A stretch of DNA of 22,282 nt from an uncultured Eubacteriales bacterium (GTDB lineage: Bacteria; Bacillota; Clostridia; Oscillospirales; Ruminococcaceae): positions 1 through 22,282 of the forward strand of contig CAUHFD010000020.1 of assembly GCA_959605275.1 (NCBI GenBank). The letters are read 5' to 3'. The notes beneath the pieces were generated by a model, which was not told the origin of the DNA, made no database searches, and saw only the letters and a program-made list of their open reading frames with translations. The translations under genes and the position numbers were made by a program. Below, one piece after another: positions 1-7,638 of the stretch. Within the stretch, counting starts at the first letter, position 1. Each line of letters starts with the position of its first letter.

Positions 1-164
1 AATTCTTCCAGTGCATTTTGGACAGTGATCCGGCTTACAGCAAACTGATCACACAGTTGCTTTTCGGTCGGAAGACGATCTCCTTGATTTAGTTTTTGAC
101 TTTTAATCATATCTAAAATATATGATTGAACTAGAGAACGTTTTGATTCTACCATTGTGCCCAC
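1..164 (-). CDS. GntR-family transcriptional regulator, N-terminal part (runs off left edge)
   Basis: The reverse strand encodes the start of a winged helix-turn-helix DNA-binding domain. The translation contains GDRLPTEKQLCDQFAVSRIT, the typical GntR recognition-helix segment (LPTE, then VSRxTV), followed by QNALEE at the window edge. The effector domain lies outside the window, so the subfamily (HutC-like or AraR/LacI-like) cannot be decided. Two in-frame starts exist: GTG at 164 and ATG at 155. I chose GTG because AAAGGA (179-174) sits about 9 bases upstream of it, whereas it is 18 bases from the ATG. The gene is divergent from the transport genes, which suggests it is their local repressor; this is inference from position. 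It is surely GntR-type; the start is less certain. Confidence 0.85.
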   Translation of the reverse strand, partial: MGTMVESKRSLVQSYILDMIKSQKLNQGDRLPTEKQLCDQFAVSRITVQNALEE

Positions 165-231
165 TTTTATCAGTCCTTTCACGGTGCTGTTCGTACACCA
201 AAACAAATGGGACGGTTTATTAATTATCTTT

Positions 232-260
232 ATTATATAGGATGTTTTGGAAAAAGTAAA
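232..260 (-). promoter_or_regulatory. Candidate sigma-A promoter for the GntR regulator
   Basis: On the reverse strand, TTTACT (260-255) and TATAAT (237-232) are separated by 17 bases. The -10 is a perfect match and the -35 matches four of six. It lies about 70 bases upstream of the regulator start and points toward it. Confidence 0.6.
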
Positions 261-392
261 TATGTTTATAACAAATTTTGTCATATGCATAATTTTGACT
301 CAAAATGATTGTGGAAATAGCATATCATATATAAGACGAATAAGTAAAATTGAAATAAATAAAATAAACAAAAAACCATTTTCTTTTCATTT

Positions 393-414
393 TTTTTGAC
401 CGAAACGTCAAAAA
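393..414. promoter_or_regulatory. Inverted repeat just upstream of the -35, possible operator
   Basis: TTTTTGAC (393-400) and GTCAAAAA (407-414) are perfect 8-base arms around CGAAAC. It ends 3 bases before the -35 element. The centre does not fit the catabolite-responsive element consensus. It could bind an activator or repressor; no factor can be named. Confidence 0.45.
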
Positions 415-417
415 GTG

Positions 418-446
418 TTGACATATTTAAAAATAGGTGTTATTAT
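418..446 (+). promoter_or_regulatory. Strong sigma-A promoter for the transport/glycan operon
   Basis: TTGACA (418-423) is a perfect -35 and TATTAT (441-446) is a five-of-six -10, with the ideal 17-base spacing. The upstream A/T tracts (about 350-397) could act as an UP element. Expected transcription start is near 453. It is the only strong promoter I see upstream of the + strand genes. Confidence 0.75.
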
Positions 447-466
447 TAAGAAAACAAAGCATTAAA

Positions 467-486
467 AATTTGTAATAATACAAATT
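467..486. promoter_or_regulatory. Inverted repeat just downstream of the predicted start site, possible GntR/AraR-like operator
   Basis: AATTTGT (467-473) and ACAAATT (480-486) form a perfect inverted repeat with a 6-base centre AATAAT. The arms match the half-sites of the known Bacillus AraR operator (ATTTGT...ACAAAT), but the spacer here is 6 rather than 4 bases. Its place about 15 bases after the expected transcription start suits a repressor site. The divergent GntR-family gene is the obvious candidate binder; that link is inference. Confidence 0.5.
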
Positions 487-636
487 ATAAAAAACAAGAA
501 AATTGTACTACAAAGTGTCTTAAATAGGGGACAGTGCTTACTGATCATCCGAAAAAACATTTGTCATCATTCCGATTTGGCAAAAGACAGAAATATTTTA
601 TTTGAGTAATGGGATAAAGCTGGAGGTGCTGCGTCT

Positions 637-3561
637 ATGCGGCGTATTTTATTGGCAACGAAACTGAAGAAAAGAAGACGGCAGACAGTGGCTGTGTTTC
701 TGACTCTATCCATTTTATTTTTACAGGTTATTATGCCGGTTGGGGCAGAACCGACGGATACGGCGCAAAACCAACAATTTTCATCAGGCGATACAAAAAT
801 TTCCGGCGAAGAAAGCTATAAAGAATATCAAAGCCGATTGGGCGACCAGGCTGCGGGCACGCAGGAGATTGTTGTTGATTTGATGTCTTATATTGATTCG
901 TCCGGAGAAGTGAAAAAACGCACCGATATTCCCGAACAAACAGGCGAGGTGCTTTTTACCGGAGAAGAGTCTTCTGTGACTTGGAAAATCCAGGTTCCGG
1001 AAACGGGACGGTACCAACTCCGCATTACATATTATACAATTGAGGGAAAAGGGAGCGATATCGGGCGCTCTGTGAAAATAGATGGAAAATCTCCTTTCCA
1101 GGAATCAGCAGATCTTGCTTTTGGACGAGTGTGGGAAGATGACGGAGAAGTAAAAACCGATTATCAGGGAAACGAAATCCGGCCGAATGCCCGAGAAGTT
1201 CATACATGGCAAACAATGCTCGTAAAAGATGCAAGCGGCTACTATAATGATGCTTTTTGGTATTACCTTTCAGCAGGAGAGCACACGTTGACAATGACAT
1301 CTACCCGGGAACCTATGGTTTTGGGAACGGTTGCATTTGTTCCGCCGCAAACCTTGAAAAGTTATGCGGAATACCAACAACAGTATGCCGGCAAACACAG
1401 TGCATTAGCTGATTGTGAAAAAATTCAAGCGGAAAATATGGCATATCGATCCGCAAAAAGTATCTATCCAACTGCAAGCAAATCTTCTGCTGCAATGGAA
1501 CCTGTCTCTGCGGGTGCGGAAAAATTAAATCTAATTGATGGTTCCAAGTTTAAACTGCCGGAACAATGGATCAGCTGGAATGTAGAGGTTGAACAAGACG
1601 GATTTTATCAGATTGCGGTGCGATACCGCCAGTCGGACAGAGACGGAGCTTATTGCAGCCGACGCTTGTTTATAGACGGAGAACAACCTTTTGCAGAGGC
1701 GGCTCAGCTGCAATTTAACTATTCCGGTCAATGGGATGTTTGTTGGCTTGGTGACGGAAACAATAATCCTTATCAGTTTTATCTGACTGCCGGCACACAT
1801 GAATTAAAGCTGCAGGTTACCATCGGAAAAATGGCAGAATTGGTCAGTGAAGTAGGGGATATCCTAACGGAACTGAATACCTGTTATCGCTCTATTTATG
1901 TTATTACCGGATCCGAAGCCGATCAATACCGTGATTATCATTTTACTGAATTAATTCCGGATACGCTTAAAGAGATGGAAGCGCTGAATGAACGGTTAAA
2001 AACGGTGCTGCGCGCATTGCAGGATGAAATGGGAGAGAAAGGCTCTTTTACCACTGCCTTTGACAATTTAATTTTCGATATTTCTGCCATGGTTGGAAAA
2101 CCGCGTGATATTGCATCAAAACTGGAAACCTTTAAATCAGACCTTGGCTCTTTAGGAGAATGGCAGCAAGGTGCTATTAATCAGCCGGTGTCGTTTGATT
2201 GGATTTGGGTGAAAAGTCCTCAATCGGAATTGCCAAAGGCAAATAAAGGATTTTTCTCAACAGTTGCATATCAATGTATGTTGTTTGCCAATTCTTTTGT
2301 AATGGATTATTCCGCTATCGGAAAGATGTCAGCGGATGCCGATGAACATGCGATCAAAGTATGGGTGACTTCCGGACGGGATCAGTCCAAAATTATTCGG
2401 CGGATGATCGATCAGGATTTTACTCCTACCAAAAATATAACGGTAGATCTTCAGCTGGTTGCCGCAGGAACGCTGTTGCGTTCTATTCTTGCCGGAAACG
2501 GTCCGGATGTTGCCATGCAGCTTCAACCTACCGAACCAATGAATTATGCGTTGCGGGATGCAGTTGTTAATCTTCGGGATTTCTCTGATTATGACGATGT
2601 AGTTTCTCGCTTTAATCCAAATGCATTGAAACCTTTTGAATACTTGGGTGAGGTATATGCGCTTCCTGAAACTTTTAGCTATCCGATGATGTTTTACCGG
2701 ACAGATATTTTTAAGGAAATGGGATGGAGCGTTCCCAAGACATGGGACGATGTGTATGAATTGATTATTCAGCTCAGCGCTTATAATATGGAGTTCGGCT
2801 TGCCTTTTAATGCAAGCTCCAGCGGTGCGGCGGCCGGAACCAATACCAGCGTTTATATGATGATGCTGATGCAACGGGATATTGAATTCTATAACGAGGA
2901 TCGTACGGCGGTTAATACAACCGGAGATGCTGCATTGCAGGCGTTCAATCAATGGCTGTCCTATTATAAAGATTATGGACTGTCTGTGACCTATGATTTT
3001 TCAAACCGTTTCCGAAACGGCGAAATGCCGATCGGCATTTCGGATTTTGTCAGTACATATAATCAACTCAGCGTTTTTGCTCCCGAGATTAACGGACAGT
3101 GGGAGTTTGTTGAAGTGCCGGGTACTTTAAAAACCGATGGCAGTGTCGATCATACAACCATTGCTGCAGGTACGGGAATATCTATTTTGTCAGCGACAAA
3201 GGATAAGAACGCCTGTTGGGAATTTCTGAAGTGGTGGACGGATGCGGATGCACAGGTAAACTACGGTACTGATCTGGAGAGTATCCTGGGAGCCGCGGCT
3301 CGATACGCTTCCGCTAACATCGAAGCAGTTGCACGGACTCCGTGGCCGGTTTCGGAATATCGAAATATTATGAAACAGTGGGAGTCAGCGGATTGCTTGC
3401 CGCAGGCACCGGGCGGATACATTGTATCGCGTTATATCGGATTTGCAGCACGGGAGGTTATCAATCAATCGGCAAATCCGGGACAGACTATGATCCACTA
3501 TACGAAATTAATCAATGAAGAACTAGAACGGAAGAAGAAAGAGTTCTTTTTTAACGATTGA
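637..3561 (+). CDS. Large extracellular solute-binding protein with N-terminal carbohydrate-binding-like modules
   Basis: This 974-aa protein is about twice the usual length of a family 1 sugar-binding protein. A basic, hydrophobic signal peptide (residues 1-37) ends at PVGAEP, with no lipobox cysteine, so it appears to be cut by signal peptidase I rather than lipidated. Two beta-sandwich modules resembling CBM6/35-type folds follow, at about 95-235 and 305-395. Each has a pattern such as WKIQVPETGRYQLRITYY or WNVEVEQDGFYQIAVRYR, then an IDG turn and a late LTAGTHEL-like strand. A helical linker covers about 400-525. The C-terminal half, about 573-960, is a classical solute-binding domain: IKVWVTSG start, GNGPDVAMQ, YALPETFSYPMMFYRTDIF, PKTWDD and WEFLKWWTD segments. 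It precedes a permease pair and is presumably that importer's receptor. The substrate is unknown. The solute-binding assignment is firm; the module family is not. Confidence 0.88.
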   Translation: MRRILLATKLKKRRRQTVAVFLTLSILFLQVIMPVGAEPTDTAQNQQFSSGDTKISGEESYKEYQSRLGDQAAGTQEIVVDLMSYIDSSGEVKKRTDIPEQTGEVLFTGEESSVTWKIQVPETGRYQLRITYYTIEGKGSDIGRSVKIDGKSPFQESADLAFGRVWEDDGEVKTDYQGNEIRPNAREVHTWQTMLVKDASGYYNDAFWYYLSAGEHTLTMTSTREPMVLGTVAFVPPQTLKSYAEYQQQYAGKHSALADCEKIQAENMAYRSAKSIYPTASKSSAAMEPVSAGAEKLNLIDGSKFKLPEQWISWNVEVEQDGFYQIAVRYRQSDRDGAYCSRRLFIDGEQPFAEAAQLQFNYSGQWDVCWLGDGNNNPYQFYLTAGTHELKLQVTIGKMAELVSEVGDILTELNTCYRSIYVITGSEADQYRDYHFTELIPDTLKEMEALNERLKTVLRALQDEMGEKGSFTTAFDNLIFDISAMVGKPRDIASKLETFKSDLGSLGEWQQGAINQPVSFDWIWVKSPQSELPKANKGFFSTVAYQCMLFANSFVMDYSAIGKMSADADEHAIKVWVTSGRDQSKIIRRMIDQDFTPTKNITVDLQLVAAGTLLRSILAGNGPDVAMQLQPTEPMNYALRDAVVNLRDFSDYDDVVSRFNPNALKPFEYLGEVYALPETFSYPMMFYRTDIFKEMGWSVPKTWDDVYELIIQLSAYNMEFGLPFNASSSGAAAGTNTSVYMMMLMQRDIEFYNEDRTAVNTTGDAALQAFNQWLSYYKDYGLSVTYDFSNRFRNGEMPIGISDFVSTYNQLSVFAPEINGQWEFVEVPGTLKTDGSVDHTTIAAGTGISILSATKDKNACWEFLKWWTDADAQVNYGTDLESILGAAARYASANIEAVARTPWPVSEYRNIMKQWESADCLPQAPGGYIVSRYIGFAAREVINQSANPGQTMIHYTKLINEELERKKKEFFFND

Positions 3562-3608
3562 TCTTTAACCCAAAAGGTTGTACGAATCAGGATAGGAGAT
3601 AGGCTTTC

Positions 3609-4538
3609 ATGAAGAGAAGGACAAAAACTTCGGCAGCCGAGCGGAAACGGCCGGTTTGGAAGAGATTGTGGGACGGCAGGGTTTCTTATGCTTTTTGCAT
3701 GCCCTATATGATTTTGTTTTTTTTGTTTACCGTGTTACCGGTACTGATGTCGGTTGTGCTGAGCTTTACTTATTTTAATATGATGCAGTTCCCGACGTTT
3801 GTTTTTATGGACAATTATATCCGGTTGTTCATGAATGATGATATTTTTTTGATTGCTCTGCGCAATACGCTGATATTGGCTGTTATTACAGGTCCGGTAG
3901 GTTACATACTGTGTTTTGTATTTGCGTGGTTTATTAATGAGCTTTCTCCAAAGGTCAGAGTACTGCTTACCCTTTGCTTTTATGCGCCTTCTATCTCAGG
4001 AAATGCTTATTTGATATGGACATTGCTATTCAGCAGCGACCGCTACGGCATGATCAACGGTCTTTTGATGAATTTAGGTATGATCGATTCACCGATTCAG
4101 TGGTTTCAGGATACTAAATATATGATGGGCTTGTGTATTGCGGTATTGTTGTGGATGAGTATCGGAACCAGCTTTTTAGTCTTTATCGCAGGCTTTCAGG
4201 GAATTGACCGCACGCTTTATGAAGCAGGAATGGTGGACGGTGTCAAAAACCGTATTATGGAACTGTGGTATATTACATTGCCGCAGATGAAACCGCAGCT
4301 GATGTTCGGCGCGATTATGAGTATTACTGGTGCGTTTGGTGTCGGTCCGACCATTACCGGATTGGTGGGGTTCCCGAGTACAGATTATGCAGTGCATACG
4401 TTGATGCATCATCTGGAAGATTACGGTATGGAACGTTTTGAAATGGGATATGCTTCTACGATAGCCGTATTCCTGTTTATACTGATGTTTGCAACGAACA
4501 AATTAGTTGGAAAACTGTTGTCGAAGCTGGGAAAATAA
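3609..4538 (+). CDS. Sugar ABC transporter permease (LplB/MalF-like)
   Basis: A 309-aa inner-membrane permease with a basic N-terminus and about six hydrophobic segments, the first being YMILFFLFTVLPVLMSVVLS. The cytoplasmic EAA loop that contacts the ATPase is clear: EAGMVDG at residues 205-211, followed by ITLPQMKP. In this family the protein pairs with a MalG-type partner, here the next gene, to form the channel. AGGAGA (3594-3599) lies 9 bases before the ATG. The 47-base gap after the binding protein gene supports co-transcription. The substrate is probably an oligosaccharide or modified sugar by family. Confidence 0.92.
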   Translation: MKRRTKTSAAERKRPVWKRLWDGRVSYAFCMPYMILFFLFTVLPVLMSVVLSFTYFNMMQFPTFVFMDNYIRLFMNDDIFLIALRNTLILAVITGPVGYILCFVFAWFINELSPKVRVLLTLCFYAPSISGNAYLIWTLLFSSDRYGMINGLLMNLGMIDSPIQWFQDTKYMMGLCIAVLLWMSIGTSFLVFIAGFQGIDRTLYEAGMVDGVKNRIMELWYITLPQMKPQLMFGAIMSITGAFGVGPTITGLVGFPSTDYAVHTLMHHLEDYGMERFEMGYASTIAVFLFILMFATNKLVGKLLSKLGK

Positions 4539-4572
4539 TGGCTGCGGCAAGAACAGTATATGAAAGAAAGGC

Positions 4573-5448
4573 ATGTGGTTTTTACATATGAGTAAGCGTT
4601 CCGGCGTCCGGTGGAATCGTTCCGTGGGCGGAAATATTTGTGTGTTTGCCTTTATCGGGATATTTGCGTTCCTGATGGTATTGCCGTTGGTATATGCCAT
4701 CACCAGTTCGCTTAAGCCGCTCAATGAAATGTGGTATTTTCCGCCTCGTTTTTGGGTAGCAAATCCGACGATGAAGAATTATAAGGATCTATTGTATTTG
4801 CTCAATGATTCATGGGTTCCTTTTACCAGATACTTGTTTAATACACTTTTTGTTTCTTTAGTGGGAACTTTCGGGCATGTTGTGCTGGCATCCATGTGTG
4901 CCTATGTGTTCACAAAACATCAGTTTATCGGCAGAAATTTCATGTTTAACATGGTTGTGCTTTCCTTGATGTTCAGTACGGCAGTTACCGGCATTCCGAG
5001 TTATATTATCATGTCGGGGTTACATTTAACCGATACTTATTGGGCGTTGATTTTGCCTGCGTTTTCCTCATCATTGGGACTTTATTTGATGAAGCAGTTT
5101 ATGTCCTCTAATGTTCCCGATGCGATTATCGAAGCAGCAAGGATTGACGGTTCGGGAGAATTTCGTCTGTTTTGGAGAATTGTTATGCCGATGGTGAAAC
5201 CTGCTTGGTTGACATTAATCGTGTTTTCTTTTCAGAACCTTTGGAATGCCAGCGGCGGTATTTATATTCAGAGTGAAGACATTAAATCTTTAAGCTATGC
5301 GATCAGCCAGATTGTATCAGGCGGTATTGCTCGTGCAGGCGCATCTGCTGCGTCTATTGTGATTATGATGCTGCTGCCGATTTTGGTGTTCTTCTTCACG
5401 CAAAGTAATATTGTTGAGACGATGTCATCGTCCGGTATTAAAGAATAG
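4573..5448 (+). CDS. Carbohydrate ABC transporter permease (YcjP/MalG-like)
   Basis: A 291-aa permease. The first membrane segment is FIGIFAFLMVLPLVYAITSS, followed by the SLKPLNEMWYFPP stretch typical of MalG-type subunits. The EAA loop is EAARIDG at residues 187-193, followed by IVMPMVKP. It forms the channel with the preceding permease. The start is uncertain: the ATG at 4573 has the purine-rich GAAAGAAAGG immediately upstream, with very short spacing, while the in-frame ATG at 4588 is about 16 bases away from it. Either gives the same membrane protein. Confidence 0.9.
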   Translation: MWFLHMSKRSGVRWNRSVGGNICVFAFIGIFAFLMVLPLVYAITSSLKPLNEMWYFPPRFWVANPTMKNYKDLLYLLNDSWVPFTRYLFNTLFVSLVGTFGHVVLASMCAYVFTKHQFIGRNFMFNMVVLSLMFSTAVTGIPSYIIMSGLHLTDTYWALILPAFSSSLGLYLMKQFMSSNVPDAIIEAARIDGSGEFRLFWRIVMPMVKPAWLTLIVFSFQNLWNASGGIYIQSEDIKSLSYAISQIVSGGIARAGASAASIVIMMLLPILVFFFTQSNIVETMSSSGIKE

Positions 5449-5464
5449 GGAGGCAGAGGCAGGC

Positions 5465-7615
5465 ATGAACATATTTGCGAACAAAATCGCGCGCCGGCTT
5501 TTTACTCTCGCGGCGGTGATCTGTACAATCGGTACAGGACTGAGCGTTTCGGCACAGACCACGGAATATTCTTATGTTCCGTATTACTCTTATATTTATG
5601 ACTATAACGGCTATCAAGTGTCAACACCGCACGCTTATCTGCCCGAAAGCATGATGGATGGGGCGGATATCGGTGCAGGAGCACTAAGCTTTCCTTCCGA
5701 TATTGAATGTGGAAGAGATGGTTCTCTTTACCTGTCCGATACCGGAAACAACAGAATTTTGAAGCTGGACAGCAACAAGAAACTGCAACAGGTCATTGAT
5801 AAAATAGAAGCTCCATCCGGAATCAATAGTTTTAAAAGTCCGGAAGGATTGTTTGTCAGCGAAGATTATCTTTATGTTGCAGACACCGGAAATGCCCGAG
5901 TGTTAAAGCTGACGCTGGACGGAAAATTTGTACAGGAAATCGGTGCACCACAGACAACTTTGCTCGGGGACGAATTTTTGTATGAACCCAAGGCATTGAT
6001 CGCCGATTCCATCGGAAATCTTTTCGTGGTGGCAAAAGGGGTTAACATGGGTTTGCTGCGATTTGATGTTAACGGGGATTTTGTTTCCTTTTTTGCCGCA
6101 CAGGATGCCACTTATTCTTTGATTGATTATCTGTGGAAACCGTTTATGACCGAGGCACAGCTGGAACGTATGGAGGATTTTGTTCCAACCGAATATAACA
6201 ATGTGGCGATTGATCAGGACGGTTTTTTATACGTAACAACCAATGATTTGGATTTGGAGAAGTTCTTGGCGGCAATGACCAGCCGTGACGGTTCGGCGGC
6301 ACCGGTAAAGAAAGTAAATCCGATGGGTGATGACGTTCTGGTTCGGAACGGATATTTTGCTCCGGTTGGTGATATTCAGTTTGGCAGAGATGAAAACGGA
6401 AATGATGCTATTTCCATTATTGCAGACGTAACAGTGGGCGAAAACGGCATTTATACGATATTGGACACAAGAGAAAACAGATTATTTACTTATTCGGCAA
6501 ACGGCGAACTTCTTTATGCTTTCAGCGGAAAAGGAAACCAGATCGGGAATACCGATTCTCCGGTGGCAGTTACTTATCAGGGAACCGATTTGCTGGTACT
6601 GGATAAGCTTAACGGAAGTTTCACTGTTTTTCAGCAGACAGAATACGGTGCTTTGATTTCCAAGGTGCTGGATATGTATGGAAAGTTCCAGTATGAAGAA
6701 AGTGTAGAGGTATGGCAGCAGGTTTTATCGCTTAATGCCAACTTTGATATTGCATATGATGGTATCGGGTCTTCTTATTTGAGCATGGGAAATTATGAGA
6801 AGGCAATGGAATATTTCAGTTATTCTAATAATAAAGATGCCTACTCCGACGCATATAAAGAATCCCGTAATCAATTCTTACGGCAGTATATCCTTGTTAT
6901 TGTATTGATCATCGCTGTTTTATTATTCGGTTTAATTAAACTGCTGCAATGGATCGGAAGAAGGAACCGGGATGAAAAGTATCGGGATAAACGCAGTAAA
7001 TTCAGCGGCCACTTGCTTTATGGCTTCTATGTATTAACGCATCCTTTTGATGGATTTTACGATTTAAAGCATGAGAAAAGAGGAAGTCTCGGTGCCGCAA
7101 CCTTCTGGCTGCTGGCGGGTGTATCCGGTGTTGTGCTGAGCAAGGTGTTTACCAGTTATTTGTTTAACACAACCTATAAACAGGATGTTTCCATTCCATG
7201 GGAGTATTTGACATTGTTAATACCTCTTGGCTTATGGGTAGCATCCAACTGGTGCATCACTACGTTGGTGGATGGCGAAGGCAGGTTTAGGGATATTTAT
7301 CTGTTCACCGGATATGCAATGCTGCCGGTTGCACTGCTTTATTTTATTTCGATTCCGGTCAGTTATATGTTGGTGTCAGACGAGGGAATGTATCTGAATC
7401 TTTTGCAAAACATTGCTTTGATTTGGTTTGTATTCTTAATTTTCTGCGGCAACACGGTGATTCATCAGTATACCGGTGCAAAGAGCATTCTGGCTATTCT
7501 GATTTCTATTTTGGGCATTGCTATCATGATTTTTGTGGCGCTGCTGCTGATTACATCTTATCAGAAATTGGCGTCAGTCGTGATAGATATCGGAAAAGAG
7601 CTCAGTTATCGTTGA
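5465..7615 (+). CDS. NHL beta-propeller / TPR / Yip1-like membrane protein
   Basis: A 716-aa protein combining extracellular and membrane modules. The signal peptide ends at SVSAQT (about residue 30). Residues 60-360 hold NHL/SMP-30-like propeller repeats, with FPSDIECGRDGSLYLSDTGN, YLYVADTGNARVLKL and later QDGFLYVTT as clear blades. Residues 397-466 look like a tetratricopeptide pair (YEESVEVWQQVLSLNANFD, then YLSMGNYEKAMEYF). A first membrane helix lies at 469-501, followed by basic residues. Residues 516-712 form a Yip1-like domain, starting HPFDGFYDLKHEKRGS and containing about five membrane helices. The start at ATG 5465 was chosen because the signal peptide begins there and AGAGG lies 5 bases upstream; the longer reading from 5411 overlaps the permease gene. 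Its job is unknown. Conserved placement beside importers would suggest a sensor or scaffold role, which is inference. Confidence 0.85.
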   Translation: MNIFANKIARRLFTLAAVICTIGTGLSVSAQTTEYSYVPYYSYIYDYNGYQVSTPHAYLPESMMDGADIGAGALSFPSDIECGRDGSLYLSDTGNNRILKLDSNKKLQQVIDKIEAPSGINSFKSPEGLFVSEDYLYVADTGNARVLKLTLDGKFVQEIGAPQTTLLGDEFLYEPKALIADSIGNLFVVAKGVNMGLLRFDVNGDFVSFFAAQDATYSLIDYLWKPFMTEAQLERMEDFVPTEYNNVAIDQDGFLYVTTNDLDLEKFLAAMTSRDGSAAPVKKVNPMGDDVLVRNGYFAPVGDIQFGRDENGNDAISIIADVTVGENGIYTILDTRENRLFTYSANGELLYAFSGKGNQIGNTDSPVAVTYQGTDLLVLDKLNGSFTVFQQTEYGALISKVLDMYGKFQYEESVEVWQQVLSLNANFDIAYDGIGSSYLSMGNYEKAMEYFSYSNNKDAYSDAYKESRNQFLRQYILVIVLIIAVLLFGLIKLLQWIGRRNRDEKYRDKRSKFSGHLLYGFYVLTHPFDGFYDLKHEKRGSLGAATFWLLAGVSGVVLSKVFTSYLFNTTYKQDVSIPWEYLTLLIPLGLWVASNWCITTLVDGEGRFRDIYLFTGYAMLPVALLYFISIPVSYMLVSDEGMYLNLLQNIALIWFVFLIFCGNTVIHQYTGAKSILAILISILGIAIMIFVALLLITSYQKLASVVIDIGKELSYR

Positions 7616-7638
7616 TAGATCGGAAAGAGAGGATTCAT

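Larger units (their letters stand above)
165..636. other. Divergent intergenic regulatory region with long 5' leader
   Basis: This 472-base AT-rich stretch has no credible gene. It contains a promoter facing the regulator (232-260), a strong promoter facing the transport genes (418-446) and two inverted repeats (393-414 and 467-486). If transcription begins near 453, the first + strand gene has a leader of about 180 bases, which is long. I see no riboswitch fold I recognise in the leader. The start at 637 is supported by GGAGGTG at 622-628, 8 bases upstream. Confidence 0.6.

Noticed and set aside
397..410. Possible catabolite-responsive element (TGACCGAAACGTCA)
   Set aside because: It has TGA/TCA ends, but the centre is AA rather than CG, so it does not fit the cre consensus.
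454..621. Riboswitch in the long leader
   Set aside because: No conserved riboswitch core was recognised and only short stems can be drawn by eye.
2329..2952. 207-codon open frame on the minus strand inside the large binding protein gene
   Set aside because: It is antisense to a gene with clear family motifs, has a composition of no recognisable domain and no plausible ribosome binding site that I could see; it is a shadow frame.
7423..7638. N-terminal extension of the DUF5696-like gene
   Set aside because: It overlaps the end of the Yip1-like gene by about 190 bases, while the ATG at 7639 starts a textbook lipoprotein signal peptide with a good ribosome binding site.
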